Source: VAZQ01 sp035263865 (GTDB lineage: Bacteria; Pseudomonadota; Alphaproteobacteria; Rhizobiales; Xanthobacteraceae). From it: DNA of 64,000 nucleotides. The notes below the pieces were generated by a model. That model had not been told where the DNA came from, did no database searches, and saw only the letters and a program-made list of their open reading frames with translations. Of the stretch, positions 45,280 through 54,969 are shown one piece after another (positions within the stretch are counted from its first letter, which is position 1; each line of letters starts with the position of its first letter). The DNA lies in assembly GCA_035263865.1 (NCBI GenBank), contig DATFQX010000068.1, forward strand, positions 1-64,000. Direction: 5' to 3'. Made by a program: the position numbers and the translations under genes.

Positions 45280-46686
45280 CTATCTGGACCGCGGCGGCGC
45301 GAGGCCCGGTAATGCGCGCACCAGTTCACGGAATTTGTCACCGCGCACCTCAAAGTTGCGATATTGATCGAAGGAAGCGCAAGCCGGCGACAACAGCACG
45401 ACCGGCTCGGGCACATCGGAAGCTTCGGCGTCGGCGGCGGCCAGTTCGACCGCGCGCTCGAGTGTCCCGACGACCAGGTGGGGCACGCGTCCTTGAAGCT
45501 CCGCGGCGAAGTCAGTTGCGGCCTCGCCGATGAGATAGGCCTTGCGGACGCGCGGAAAAAAAGAAGCGAGCGAGGCGATGCCTCCGGTCTTAGCTCTGCC
45601 ACCGGCAATCCAGAAAATGTCAGAGAAGCAGGCCAGCGCTTGGGCTGCGGAATCGGCGTTGGTTGCCTTGGAATCGTTGACGAACAGCACGTGGGCCTTG
45701 CGTCCGACCTCTTCCATTCGATGGGCGAGGCCTGGAAAGGAAGTGAGTCCCTGCTGGATGGCGTTTGCCGAGAGCCCGAGCGCGAGTGCCGCGCCGGCCG
45801 CACAGGCGGCGTTCTGCGCGTTGTGCACGCCACGCAGCGAGCCGATGCCGCCGATCTTGGCGACGGCACAGGCGGCACCGTCAGCGGCGCGCATGATGAT
45901 GTCGTGCTCCACATAAAGTCCCACCGGCAGGGGTCGGCGCACGGAGACGCGCGCGAGCTTTTTACCGGCCCGCTCGAGACGATCAGCCACGGCGGCGCAC
46001 CAAGCATCGTCAACGCCGATGATCGCCATGCCGTTCTCCTGCACGCCCGTGACGAGCCGCTCCTTGACCGCTGCATAATGGGCGAGCGTTCCGTGGCGGT
46101 CGAGATGGTCCTCCGTGACGTTGAGAAGAACGCCGACCGAGGGGTCGAGCGTCGGCGAGAGGTCGATTTGGTAGGAGGAGCACTCGATCACGTGCGCGCG
46201 AGTCTCGTCTGGCGGGGCCAATGAGAGGATAGCGGTGCCGATGTTACCGCCAATCTCGGCCTCACGGCCGGCCGAGCGCAACAGATGCGCAACGAGCGCG
46301 GTGGTCGTCGACTTGCCGTTGGTGCCAGTGATGGCGACGAAGGGTGCTGTCGCCGCACGTGACCGGCGCTCACGGCAAAACAACTCGATATCCCCGATCA
46401 CCTCGACGCCGGCAGCGCGCGCGAGCCTCACCGTCCAGTGAGGCGCCGGATGCGTGAGCGGCACGCCGGGCGCGAGCACAAGCGCGGAAATTTTCTTCCA
46501 ATCGAGTTGCCGCAGGTCACCGCTCGGAATGCCCGCGCTCGTCGCCTTAGCGACGCTCTCGGCGCTGTCGTCCCAGCCGATGACGTCCGCCCCACCCGCA
46601 AGCAGGGCGCTCGCGCTTGCCAGTCCCGAGCTGCCGAGCCCGAAGATGGCGACCTTCTTTCCGGCAAAGACGGTGACGGGGACCAT
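45280..46686 (-). CDS. murD: UDP-N-acetylmuramoylalanine--D-glutamate ligase
   Basis: A 468-residue Mur ligase adding D-Glu. KKVAIFGLGSSGLASASALLAGGADVIGWDD begins it; ITGTNGKSTTTALVAHLL is the P-loop; WIAGGRAKTGGIASL and LLSPACASFDQYRNFEVRGDKFRELV are typical C-terminal motifs. ATG 46686 overlaps the mraY stop (TGATG); a GTG three bases upstream is an alternative. The frame is intact. Confidence 0.96.
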   Translation of the reverse strand: MVPVTVFAGKKVAIFGLGSSGLASASALLAGGADVIGWDDSAESVAKATSAGIPSGDLRQLDWKKISALVLAPGVPLTHPAPHWTVRLARAAGVEVIGDIELFCRERRSRAATAPFVAITGTNGKSTTTALVAHLLRSAGREAEIGGNIGTAILSLAPPDETRAHVIECSSYQIDLSPTLDPSVGVLLNVTEDHLDRHGTLAHYAAVKERLVTGVQENGMAIIGVDDAWCAAVADRLERAGKKLARVSVRRPLPVGLYVEHDIIMRAADGAACAVAKIGGIGSLRGVHNAQNAACAAGAALALGLSANAIQQGLTSFPGLAHRMEEVGRKAHVLFVNDSKATNADSAAQALACFSDIFWIAGGRAKTGGIASLASFFPRVRKAYLIGEAATDFAAELQGRVPHLVVGTLERAVELAAADAEASDVPEPVVLLSPACASFDQYRNFEVRGDKFRELVRALPGLAPPRSR

Positions 46687-47771
46687 CACCGCAGCTTGAG
46701 CGTGGACAGCCCCACCAACGCGAGCACGACCGAAACAATCCAGAAACGGATCACGATCTGCGGCTCAGTCCAACCGAGCTGCTCGAAATGGTGGTGGATC
46801 GGCGCCATTCGAAACACGCGCTTCCCCGTAAGCTTGAACGACACCACCTGCACGATGACGGATACCGCCTCGAGTACGAACAGACCGCCGACCACCGCCA
46901 GCACGACCTCGTGCTTGGTGGCCACCGCAATTGTGCCAATCATTCCGCCAAGAGCGAGCGAGCCGGTATCGCCCATGAATACCGAGGCCGGCGGCGCGTT
47001 GAACCAAAGGAAGCCCAGTCCCGCCCCTATCACCGCCCCGCACAGCACCGCGAGTTCGCCAGTCCCGGCGACATAGTGGATGTTGAGGTAATCGGCGAAG
47101 AACGAGTTGCCGGCAAGATACGAGATGAAGCCGAAGCTGAGCGCGACGATGATGACGGGAACGATAGCCAGTCCGTCGAGGCCATCGGTCAGATTCACCG
47201 CGTTGCCGGCGCCCACGATGATGAACGCACCGAACACAATAAAGAACCAGCCGAGTGGAAGCACGAGCTCCTTGAAGAATGGGAAAGTGAGCGAAGACGC
47301 GAAGGGCTGGCGTCCGATGGAAGCGATGACATAGCAGGCCGCGGCGGCAATCAGCGCCTCGAGGACAAAGCGCAGCTTCCCGGAAAAGCCGGCGTGAGTC
47401 TGCTTCGTCACCTTGAGATAGTCGTCGTAGAAGCCAATCGCGCCGAAGGTAAGGGTGACGCCGAGCACGATCCACACGTAGCGGTTGGCGGGATTGGCCC
47501 ACAGCACCGTCGAGACGACAGCACCGAACAGGATCATCAGTCCGCCCATCGTCGGCGTGCCCTTTTTGGTCACGAGATGCGACTGCGGTCCGTCGCTGCG
47601 GATCGGCTGCCCCTTGCCTTGCTTGAGCCGCAGCAGGTCGATGATCGAGTGACCAAACAGAAAGACAAATACGAGCGCGGTGAACATTGCTCCGCCGGTG
47701 CGGAACGTGATGTAGCGCAGCACGTTGAGCGGGCCGACCGTATCGGAGAATGCGGAGAGCCAGTACAGCAT
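46686..47771 (-). CDS. mraY: Phospho-N-acetylmuramoyl-pentapeptide-transferase
   Basis: A 361-residue integral membrane enzyme making lipid I. About ten spans are visible. Key motifs: TKKGTPTMGGLMILFGAVVS, FYDDYLKVTKQTHAGFSGKLRF (with the Asp pair), NAVNLTDGLDGLAIVP and GFLWFNAPPASVFMGDTGSLALGG. The length is standard. It starts 3 bases after the murF stop and overlaps murD at its end. Confidence 0.97.
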   Translation of the reverse strand: MLYWLSAFSDTVGPLNVLRYITFRTGGAMFTALVFVFLFGHSIIDLLRLKQGKGQPIRSDGPQSHLVTKKGTPTMGGLMILFGAVVSTVLWANPANRYVWIVLGVTLTFGAIGFYDDYLKVTKQTHAGFSGKLRFVLEALIAAAACYVIASIGRQPFASSLTFPFFKELVLPLGWFFIVFGAFIIVGAGNAVNLTDGLDGLAIVPVIIVALSFGFISYLAGNSFFADYLNIHYVAGTGELAVLCGAVIGAGLGFLWFNAPPASVFMGDTGSLALGGMIGTIAVATKHEVVLAVVGGLFVLEAVSVIVQVVSFKLTGKRVFRMAPIHHHFEQLGWTEPQIVIRFWIVSVVLALVGLSTLKLR

Positions 47772-47774
47772 GGG

Positions 47775-49232
47775 TCAGCCGTCCACGATCGAAGCTTGCG
47801 CGGGCGTGAGAATCGGCGTCTCACGGCGATAACGGCTCTGCAATGCCTTGACGATGGGCGTCATGCGGGAGCCCAGCGAGCCCTTGACCATGACCGCATC
47901 GCCGGGCTGAACCGCGGCGAGCACATCCGGTTCCAGCGCGGCCGATGTTTCGGCGTAGCCGCCCTTGCGCGAGGACGGAAGCGCCTCCCACATCGCGCGC
48001 ATCAGTGGACCGCAACAGAAGACGAGATCGATCCCATGCGCCAGAGTCGCCACGGCCAATTCGCGATGCAATTCAGCGCCGCGCGAGCCGAGCTCCAGCA
48101 TGTCGCCGAGAACCGCGACCCGCCGGCCGAGCGGGCCGACATTGGCCTGACCGAGCAACGCGAGCGCTGCGCGCATCGAAGCAGGGTTGGCATTATAGCT
48201 TTCGTCGATCAGGAGCGCCGTATCGCCCGGCATATAGAGCGTCACGCGGGATCCACGCCCGCTCGCCGGCTGCAAGTCTGCGAGCGCGAGCGCCGCAAGC
48301 GCAAGATCGGCGCCGGCCAGAGCCACGGCCGCCAGCACCGCGAGCGAATTGATGACCAGATGCTGTCCCGGCGCACCGAGCTTGTAGGTGACGTCCGTTC
48401 CGAAAATTCGCGCCTGCACCGTTGACGTATCGGTCTGAAGCGACCACTTCACGAGCCGCGCGTCCGCACTCGCATGCTCGCCGAACGAAACGATGCGATC
48501 GATACCCGCGTTCCGGGCGCTGCGCTCCAGCCGGGCGAACTGCGAATTGTCGCGATTGAGCACCGCGGCGCCACCGCGCTCGACGCCGAAGAAGATTTCC
48601 GCCTTGGCGTCGGCGATCGCATCGAGCGAGCCGAAGAATTCGAGGTGCACCGGCTCGACAGCCGTGATGATAGCAACCTGCGGCCGCACCAGCTGGACCA
48701 GCGGCTCGATCTCGCCGGCGTGGTTCATGCCAATTTCGAATACCGCGTAGCGCGCGCTCTCGGGACAGCGCGCGAGCGACAGCGGCACGCCCCAATGATT
48801 GTTGTAGGAGGCGAGCGACGCGTGCGTCTCCCCACTCCTCGAGAGCGCCAGACGCAGCGCTTCCTTGGTGCCGGTCTTGCCGACGGAGCCGGTGACCGCG
48901 ATGATCTTTGCACGCGTGCGTGCGCGCGCCGCCCGCGCCAAGTCGCGCAAACCCTCCAGGACGTCCGCAACGAGGATGAGCGGCGCACGGTCCGGAAACT
49001 TCTCGCGCTTGTGGGCGGCGACAACCGCAAGGCCGGCGCCCGCTTCGAGTGCGGCCGTAACGAAGTCGTGGCCATCGCGGTTATCGCCCTTGATGGCGAA
49101 GAAGGCCTCGCCCGGCGCAATCGTGCGCGTGTCGATGGATAGACCCATGACGGCAGCGGGCAATGCGCCCACACCCGTCGCGCGCATCGCGCCAAGCATT
49201 GCCTCGAGGGACCAGAGCGGCCGATGGGTCAT
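47775..49232 (-). CDS. murF: UDP-N-acetylmuramoyl-tripeptide--D-alanyl-D-alanine ligase
   Basis: A 485-residue Mur ligase completing the pentapeptide with the Ddl product. IDTRTIAPGEAFFAIKGDNRDGHDFV binds the UDP part; IIAVTGSVGKTGTKEAL is the P-loop; LLIDESYNANPASMRAALALL and VAVLGDMLELG are family signatures. The ATG at 49232 overlaps the murE stop by 4 bases. Confidence 0.97.
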   Translation of the reverse strand: MTHRPLWSLEAMLGAMRATGVGALPAAVMGLSIDTRTIAPGEAFFAIKGDNRDGHDFVTAALEAGAGLAVVAAHKREKFPDRAPLILVADVLEGLRDLARAARARTRAKIIAVTGSVGKTGTKEALRLALSRSGETHASLASYNNHWGVPLSLARCPESARYAVFEIGMNHAGEIEPLVQLVRPQVAIITAVEPVHLEFFGSLDAIADAKAEIFFGVERGGAAVLNRDNSQFARLERSARNAGIDRIVSFGEHASADARLVKWSLQTDTSTVQARIFGTDVTYKLGAPGQHLVINSLAVLAAVALAGADLALAALALADLQPASGRGSRVTLYMPGDTALLIDESYNANPASMRAALALLGQANVGPLGRRVAVLGDMLELGSRGAELHRELAVATLAHGIDLVFCCGPLMRAMWEALPSSRKGGYAETSAALEPDVLAAVQPGDAVMVKGSLGSRMTPIVKALQSRYRRETPILTPAQASIVDG

Positions 49233-50683
49233 GCCACCCTCCCGGCAAGCGCGGCGGCGACCGCTTCGTGGTCGCTGAACGGCAAGACGTGTTTGCCGAT
49301 GATTTGGCCGGTTTCATGGCCCTTGCCGGCGATCAAGAGCACATCGCCACGGCGCAGAGCCGCAATCGAGCTGTGGATCGCCTCGCGACGATCGCCAATT
49401 TCGAGGGCGCCGGGCGCGGCTTTGAGGATCGCCGCGCGGATTGCCGCGGGATTTTCGCTGCGGGGATTGTCGTCGGTGACGACGACCCGGTCCGCGAGCT
49501 TGGCGGCGATTGCTCCCATCATGGGCCGCTTGCCAGCGTCGCGGTCGCCGCCACAACCGAATACGACGACCAGCCGGCCGCTCGCGTAGGGCCGCAACGC
49601 CTTGAGTGCCTTGGCAAGCGCGTCAGGCTTGTGGGCATAATCGATGAAGATCGGCGCGCCGCTGCGCTCGCCCACGAGTTCGAGCCGGCCTGTGGCACCC
49701 TTGAGCTGGGCGAGCGCCGCGAAAGTCTCCGACGCTTTCCCGCCGGTTGCAATGACGAGCCCCGCCGCAAGAAGAGCGTTTTCAACTTGAAACGCGCCGG
49801 GTAGCGGCAATCGGACGCGGTAATCGCGACCGGCATGTTCGAGCGAGAGCGCCTGCGCAAATCCGTCGATCTTGCTTTCGATCAGGCGAATGCCCTCGCC
49901 GCGCCTGCCGACGCTGAGCAGCCGAAGGGCGCGGCGTCCCGCTGCCGCCGCGATGACAGCGGCGCTTTCGTGATCGGCCGCGATCACGGCCGCGCCGCCG
50001 GGCTCGATCAGCTCCGTGAACAGGCGCAGCTTGGCGGCGAGGTAATCCTCCAGTGTCGGATGATAATCGAGATGATCGCGGCTGAGATTCGTAAAGCCGC
50101 CGGCCGCGATACGCACGCCGTCGAGACGGCGTTGATCGAGCCCATGCGAAGACGCTTCGAGCGCAAGGTGCGTCACGCCTTCCCCGGCGATCTGATCGAG
50201 GCAGCGGTGTAGCGCAACCGGATCCGGCGTTGTGAGCGAGCCGTAGACCTCATGCCGGGGCGAGACGAGCCCTACCGTGCCGATGCTGGCCGCCGGATGG
50301 CCTAGCGAGGTCCAGATCTGGCGCGTGAATGCCGCAACCGACGTCTTTCCGCTCGTCCCGGTGACCGCCGCGGTCACCCGCGGCTGGCGCGGAAACAATG
50401 CCGCAGCAGCCAACGCCAAAGCCCGGCGCGTGTCTTGGACCTTGACGAAAGCGATGTCTGACGGAAGCGGCGCCGACGGCGGCCGCTCGGCCATGACCGC
50501 TGCAGCGCCCGCTGCCAGCGCCTGCGGGACGAAATCGAGTCCATCGGCTTTGCCCCCCCTGACCGCGACGAATAGATCGCCCGGTCGCACCGTGCGGCTG
50601 TCGGCGCTGACGCCCGTGACCTCGAGCGCGGCGAAACGTGCGTCGCTGACGGCATCCGCAGTGAGGAGATCGGCAAGTCTCAT
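49229..50683 (-). CDS. murE: UDP-N-acetylmuramoyl-L-alanyl-D-glutamate--2,6-diaminopimelate ligase
   Basis: A 484-residue Mur ligase adding meso-diaminopimelate. VSADSRTVRPGDLFVAVRGGKADG starts the UDP domain, VTGTSGKTSVAAFTRQIW is the P-loop, and VVVTDDNPRSENPAAI carries the DNPR motif that marks mDAP rather than lysine specificity. ATG 50683 begins the usual MRLADLL N-terminus; a 15-residue longer version to 50728 is possible. A 130-bp gap separates it from ftsI. Confidence 0.96.
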   Translation of the reverse strand: MRLADLLTADAVSDARFAALEVTGVSADSRTVRPGDLFVAVRGGKADGLDFVPQALAAGAAAVMAERPPSAPLPSDIAFVKVQDTRRALALAAAALFPRQPRVTAAVTGTSGKTSVAAFTRQIWTSLGHPAASIGTVGLVSPRHEVYGSLTTPDPVALHRCLDQIAGEGVTHLALEASSHGLDQRRLDGVRIAAGGFTNLSRDHLDYHPTLEDYLAAKLRLFTELIEPGGAAVIAADHESAAVIAAAAGRRALRLLSVGRRGEGIRLIESKIDGFAQALSLEHAGRDYRVRLPLPGAFQVENALLAAGLVIATGGKASETFAALAQLKGATGRLELVGERSGAPIFIDYAHKPDALAKALKALRPYASGRLVVVFGCGGDRDAGKRPMMGAIAAKLADRVVVTDDNPRSENPAAIRAAILKAAPGALEIGDRREAIHSSIAALRRGDVLLIAGKGHETGQIIGKHVLPFSDHEAVAAALAGRVA

Positions 50684-50813
50684 AGTATTTGGATCGTCTA
50701 CCTTTGCTGCCCCGTATCGTCCAGGCATAGCGGCGATGCGGTAGCTGGGTTCCCCGCGCGCTCCTCGGGAATTCGTAATCCGGGGCTCGCCGCTTTCGCG
50801 TCGAGGAGTGTGC

Positions 50814-52562
50814 CTATCTCGCGCCGGCGCTCGCCAGGATCAGCTTGTCGGAAGGTGGGAGCTCAAAGCGCGGCTCAAGTCCGAGCAAGGGGGCGATGCG
50901 GGCAATGGCGGCACCGCCGACCGGGACTGCATTCCATCCCGACGTGGTGAAGCCGTGTGTGTCGGGCGTCGCTTGCGGTTCATCGAGCATGATGAGGAGA
51001 AGGTAGCGCGGCTGGTCGGCAGGCAGGACGGCCGTGAAGGAGGTCAGGACCTTGGTCTTGGAGTATCGGCCGCCGATCACTTTATCGGAGGTGCCGGTCT
51101 TGCCGCCCACATAATACCCCTTCACATCGGCTTTGGTGGCGGTGCCTTTCTCGACGTTAAGCCGCATCAAATAGCGCATCTTCTCGCTTGTCTCTGGCTT
51201 GACGACCTGGGTGGCGAGCGCCAGCGCCTCGGCTTCGCTGCGCTTGAGGAAAGTCGGCGGAATAAGACGTCCTCCATTCATCAGCGCACTGATCGCCGCC
51301 ACCGCCTGCAGCGGTGCCACCGAAAGCCCGTGCCCGAACGCGATGGTCACGGTATTGAGCTCGGCCCAGCGCTTGGGGACGAGTGGCTCGGCGCTTTCCG
51401 GCAGTTCGGTGCGCAGTCGCTCGAGCTGACCCATCTTCCGCAGGAACCATTTGTGGTGTTCGATCCCGAGGCTTAATGCCATCCGCGCGGTGCCGATATT
51501 GGAGGAATAGGTGAAGATCTCGGGAACCGTGAGTACGCGGTTTTGGGCGTGGAAATCGTGGATTGCGAACTTTCCGTATTGCAGCGGATGGCTGGCATCA
51601 AACGCGGATTTGAGGGAGACCTTGCCGGAGTCGAGCGCCATGGCGACGGTGAGCGCCTTGAACGTCGACCCCATCTCGAAAACACCAGTGGTAAGGCGGT
51701 TGATGCGGGTTGGATCGAGCGCCTCGCGTGGATTGTTCGGGTCATAGTCGGGCACCGAGACGATCGAGACGACCTCGCCCGTGCGAACATCGGTGAGGAC
51801 GCCGGCGGCCGCCACGGCCTTGAATCTGGCGCGAGCGGCAATCAGCTCGTCGCGCAAGGCGTGCTGCACGCGAAGGTCGACGGCAAGCTCGACCGGCTTT
51901 TGCAGGCGATCCGTGGCGAGTCCCGCGAGATGCAAGTCGGCGAGACCTCGCGCATCGAGCCATTTCTCGATGCCGGCCGTGCCCTGATTGTCGATGTTCA
52001 CGTGGCCAAGGAGATGGGAGACCTCGGCGCCGTTGGGATAGACGCGCTTGTTCTCGGGCAAGAAGCCGACCCCGGGAATTCCGAGGCGATGGATCTGTTC
52101 GCGCTGCTCCGGCGTGATCTCGCGCTTGAGCCACACAAAGCGACGCTTGGATGCAAGCCGTGCCCGCGGCTCGGCTGCGTCAATGTCCGGCATGACTGCG
52201 GTGAGCAGTTCGGAAGCCTCATCGACGTCGATGATGCGGTGCGGTTCGGCGAACAGCGACTGCGTGCGTACGTCGGTCGCCAGAATTTCGCCGTTGCGGT
52301 CAAGGATGTCAGGCCGTGCCGTCGCCACCGCATCCGGCGCGATGACGCGCCGCGATCCGTGGCCTTCTGGCGCCGTCGCGAACATCACCAGTCTCATCGC
52401 TATGACCGTATAGCCCAGCGCAAAGATGAGCACCGTGAGCGCGATCCGCGCCCGCGTCTTGGCGTCGCGATCGACGCTGCGGCCGTAGAGCAGCGAAGCC
52501 ATGAGCCGCCGGCGCCACGGTTCGCGCGCAGGTGTCGGCTGATCTGCCACGGGTGCCTGCAT
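50814..52562 (-). CDS. ftsI: Penicillin-binding protein 3 / septal transpeptidase FtsI
   Basis: A 582-residue class B PBP. A single span (ALTVLIFALGYTVIAMRLVMF, about 41-61) anchors it; the pedestal domain starts with ARPDILDRNGEILATDVRTQSLFAEP. Transpeptidase motifs are complete: S299-T-F-K302 (MGSTFKAL), S353-S-N355 (TYSSNIGTA) and K488-T-G-T491 (GGKTGTSDK). It cross-links septal peptidoglycan with FtsW. It starts 6 bases after the ftsL stop. Confidence 0.96.
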   Translation of the reverse strand: MQAPVADQPTPAREPWRRRLMASLLYGRSVDRDAKTRARIALTVLIFALGYTVIAMRLVMFATAPEGHGSRRVIAPDAVATARPDILDRNGEILATDVRTQSLFAEPHRIIDVDEASELLTAVMPDIDAAEPRARLASKRRFVWLKREITPEQREQIHRLGIPGVGFLPENKRVYPNGAEVSHLLGHVNIDNQGTAGIEKWLDARGLADLHLAGLATDRLQKPVELAVDLRVQHALRDELIAARARFKAVAAAGVLTDVRTGEVVSIVSVPDYDPNNPREALDPTRINRLTTGVFEMGSTFKALTVAMALDSGKVSLKSAFDASHPLQYGKFAIHDFHAQNRVLTVPEIFTYSSNIGTARMALSLGIEHHKWFLRKMGQLERLRTELPESAEPLVPKRWAELNTVTIAFGHGLSVAPLQAVAAISALMNGGRLIPPTFLKRSEAEALALATQVVKPETSEKMRYLMRLNVEKGTATKADVKGYYVGGKTGTSDKVIGGRYSKTKVLTSFTAVLPADQPRYLLLIMLDEPQATPDTHGFTTSGWNAVPVGGAAIARIAPLLGLEPRFELPPSDKLILASAGAR

Positions 52563-52568
52563 GCCGAT

Positions 52569-52952
52569 TTACCTTGCGTCCGCGGGCACGCTGCCGATAA
52601 CGGAACGATCGAGAGCGTCGGGTTTGGAGATCGCGCTACCGATCGGGTCGGCCTCATCTACGGCAACGAGATCGGAGGGCCGCTCGGGCAGGTTATCGAG
52701 CGGATCGATTTGCCGCGCGTCCGCCGGTAGCAGCTGCAGGTGTCGACGCGCCAGATCTTGGATGCGTGCGGGATTGTCGAGCTTGGCCCATTCCGCGCGC
52801 AGCGCGGCGACCGCCTCACGCTCGCGCCTAATTTCGAGGCGAAGCTTGGCGACGCGTTGCGCCTGGCGGGTCGACTGGAACTTGATCGTGTAGACGTCGG
52901 CCGCCGCCAAAACGAGCGCCGCGATCACGCAAATGTTGAGCACACGCATCAT
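52569..52952 (-). CDS. ftsL: Cell division protein FtsL
   Basis: A 127-residue bitopic protein: a short N-terminus, one span (VLNICVIAALVLAAADVYTIKF) and a coiled coil (AQRVAKLRLEIRREREAVAALRAEWAKLDNPARIQDLA), followed by a polar tail. It forms the FtsQLB complex. It is called by layout and by position between rsmH and ftsI, since FtsL sequences diverge widely. The ATG at 52952 overlaps the rsmH stop (ATGA). Confidence 0.9.
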   Translation of the reverse strand: MMRVLNICVIAALVLAAADVYTIKFQSTRQAQRVAKLRLEIRREREAVAALRAEWAKLDNPARIQDLARRHLQLLPADARQIDPLDNLPERPSDLVAVDEADPIGSAISKPDALDRSVIGSVPADAR

Positions 52953-54001
52953 CGCGGCTGCCCCGTTCCGAGGCGTGCCACGAGGTCGGTCAATGACGGC
53001 AAGGGAGGCTGCAAGCGCGTGGTGCGGCGCGCAGGAATTGCCGCCTCGGTACGCTCCGCCGCGCGCAGTTTGGCCGAACGCGCGCGGGGGTTAGCCCTGA
53101 CCTCGGCCTCGTCCGGCACGATGGGCCGTGGGGTCAAAATCCGAAAAGTCGTGGTCGACTGCGCCGGCGCTGGACGATGGCGCGAGGGGGCACGCAGCCG
53201 ACTGCGCTCCACCAGAAACGATTTCGTAATGCGATCCTCCAGCGAATGGAACGACAGCACGACCAGTCGCCCGCCCGGCTTGAGCACCCGCTCGGCGGCG
53301 GCGAGGCCGGCGGCAAGCTCGGTAAGCTCGTCATTGACGAAGATGCGCAAGGCTTGGAACGTGCGGGTCGCAGGATGGATCGTGTCCCCGCGCGCCGGTA
53401 CGGCGCCGACGATGAGGTCGGCGAGGGCCCGCGTGGTCCGAATCGGGGCCGCCCGCCGCGCGACGATAATGGCGCGGGCGATACGCCGCCCATGGCGCTC
53501 TTCCCCGAAGGCCGCAACGATAGCAGTAAGCTCCCGCTCGGATGCTGAAGCCACCACGTCGGCCGCGGTGGGGCCGTCGCGGCTCATGCGCATGTCGAGC
53601 GGCCCTTCGTGACGGAAGGAGAACCCGCGCGCGGCTTCATCGAGTTGCATGGAGGAGACGCCAAGATCGAAAACGACACCGTCGATGGCGTCGTAACCGC
53701 GGTTGCGTACGACGGCCTGCAGATCAGAAAATTTACTTTCCACGAGGACGAGGCGGCCACTGGCAGAGCGCACGAGGTCGGCGCCGCGCGCGATCGCGTG
53801 CTGATCGCGGTCGATGGCGATGACGTTACAGTTCGCCGCCGCCAGAATCGCGCTGCTGTGGCCGCCGGCCCCGAAGGTGGCGTCCACGTAGAGGGCACCA
53901 GCGCGGACATCGAGGAGTTCGACCACACGGCGGCCGAGCACGGGAATGTGACGAGCCAGTCCGCCAGCGACAGCGCCCGCGCTGTCGCGGCTCGCCATCA
54001 T
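52949..54001 (-). CDS. rsmH: 16S rRNA (cytosine(1402)-N(4))-methyltransferase
   Basis: A 350-residue SAM methyltransferase acting on 16S rRNA C1402. ARHIPVLGRRVVELLDVRAGALYVDATFGAGGHS carries the SAM motif; DGVVFDLGVSSMQLDEAARGFSFRHEGPLDMRM and VLKPGGRLVVLSFHSLEDRITKSFL are diagnostic. The start ATG 54001 overlaps the mraZ TGA; ATG 53998 is an alternative. The C-terminus has the usual Arg/Ala-rich tail. Confidence 0.96.
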   Translation of the reverse strand: MMASRDSAGAVAGGLARHIPVLGRRVVELLDVRAGALYVDATFGAGGHSSAILAAANCNVIAIDRDQHAIARGADLVRSASGRLVLVESKFSDLQAVVRNRGYDAIDGVVFDLGVSSMQLDEAARGFSFRHEGPLDMRMSRDGPTAADVVASASERELTAIVAAFGEERHGRRIARAIIVARRAAPIRTTRALADLIVGAVPARGDTIHPATRTFQALRIFVNDELTELAAGLAAAERVLKPGGRLVVLSFHSLEDRITKSFLVERSRLRAPSRHRPAPAQSTTTFRILTPRPIVPDEAEVRANPRARSAKLRAAERTEAAIPARRTTRLQPPLPSLTDLVARLGTGQPR

Positions 54002-54477
54002 TCCCGTGCTCCGTGCGGCCCTTCCGCCGCTACCCGGGAACCAAGCTGCCGCTTGAGCGCGCGAACCTTCTCGGTGGCCTCCGCGAGTTCCGCGCGGAAG
54101 CGGCCCGGCTCCCAGATCTGAAACTTGTGGCCCAGACCGGCACAGGTGATCTCGTCCTTGATGCCGGCGTGACCCTTGAGCGGCTCGGTGAGGATCGTCC
54201 TGCCCTCGCCGTCGATCTTGAGCACTTCGCTCGTGCCATAGAGCGCCGCTGAAAACTGCTCGCGCTCCTCCGAATAAGGCGGAAAGCGCGCGATCAGGGT
54301 CTCGATTTCCTTGAGCAACGCGTTGCCGCCCGCATCGAGGGCGGGCCGGTCGAGCGTCGGATAGCAGTAGAGGCCCTCGAAGCCGTCTCGCGCGAGCACG
54401 GCGCGGAAGGGCGCCGGGATCGAGACCCGCCCCTTGGCATCGAGCCGTAAGGTGTAGTTGGACACGAAGCGGTCCAT
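53998..54477 (-). CDS. mraZ: Transcriptional regulator MraZ
   Basis: A 159-residue regulator with two AbrB-like SpoVT domains. FVSNYTLRLDAKGRVSIPAPFRAVL is the first DNA-binding half with the DxKGR motif; LKIDGEGRTILTEPLKGHAGI holds the second (DxxGR). MraZ binds TGGGN repeats in front of its own operon and represses it. Four such repeats lie 100-134 bases upstream of the start here. It is the first gene of the division/cell-wall cluster. Confidence 0.96.
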   Translation of the reverse strand: MDRFVSNYTLRLDAKGRVSIPAPFRAVLARDGFEGLYCYPTLDRPALDAGGNALLKEIETLIARFPPYSEEREQFSAALYGTSEVLKIDGEGRTILTEPLKGHAGIKDEITCAGLGHKFQIWEPGRFRAELAEATEKVRALKRQLGSRVAAEGPHGARE

Positions 54478-54577
54478 CGCCTCCCACCCCCGCCGGTCGC
54501 GCCGACGTTGCTCCGGCGCGAGCAGCCGGCGCCCGCGCCACCCCTGCGGGGGCGGTGCTTAGGGCCGCATCGCCGCA

Positions 54578-54617
54578 TGGGACGCTATGGGTTATCATGG
54601 GATTGCTTGGGCGTCAA
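54578..54617 (-). promoter_or_regulatory. MraZ operator overlapping a candidate mraZ promoter
   Basis: TGGG occurs at 54578, 54588, 54598 and 54608 on the plus strand, exactly 10 bp apart, each with a 5th base and 5-bp spacer (the TGGGN-N5 pattern known for MraZ). On the minus strand a -35-like TTGACG (54617-54612) directly abuts the boxes and a weak -10-like GATAAC (54596-54591, 15-bp spacing) lies among them, so bound MraZ would cover the promoter. The boxes are unmistakable; the promoter is a guess. Confidence 0.75.
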
Positions 54618-54960
54618 ATCGGTTCGGCGCGGGCGGTCACGCCCGGCCCGCGCGGATCTGCGAATATTATTAATGGGATTCCGGCTTAAGGAATGGTTGA
54701 GGGGGGCCCGCAGGCCCCTGCCACACCCCCGTCGCAGGCGAACTCGTCGCGGGCATGAAGCGCAGACACGCTCGCCGCGTTCACACGCGATCTAGCTGCG
54801 AGGATGAACTGAAGTTGAGGGGGCCGTCCGGCAGCAGCCACTTTGCCGCGCAACAGGGCCGCCCCTTGGCGAGTTCCAAATGCACGGAACACGCGCGGGC
54901 GCTCGCGAGTTGTTCCCGGACAAGGAAGGCTTCCTTTCCTTGACGGAAAAAACTCGATAG
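54618..54960. other. Divergent intergenic region, mraZ and PRC-barrel gene
   Basis: No supported gene lies here. Beyond the MraZ boxes I see only a short palindrome AAGGAAGGCTTCCTT upstream of the plus-strand PRC-barrel gene, which may be part of its regulation. Confidence 0.4.
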
Positions 54961-54969
54961 GAGGCCAGA

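Noticed and set aside
46788..48425. A 545-codon plus-strand frame opposite mraY and murF
   Set aside because: Shadow of the two well-supported cell-wall genes; no recognisable protein features.
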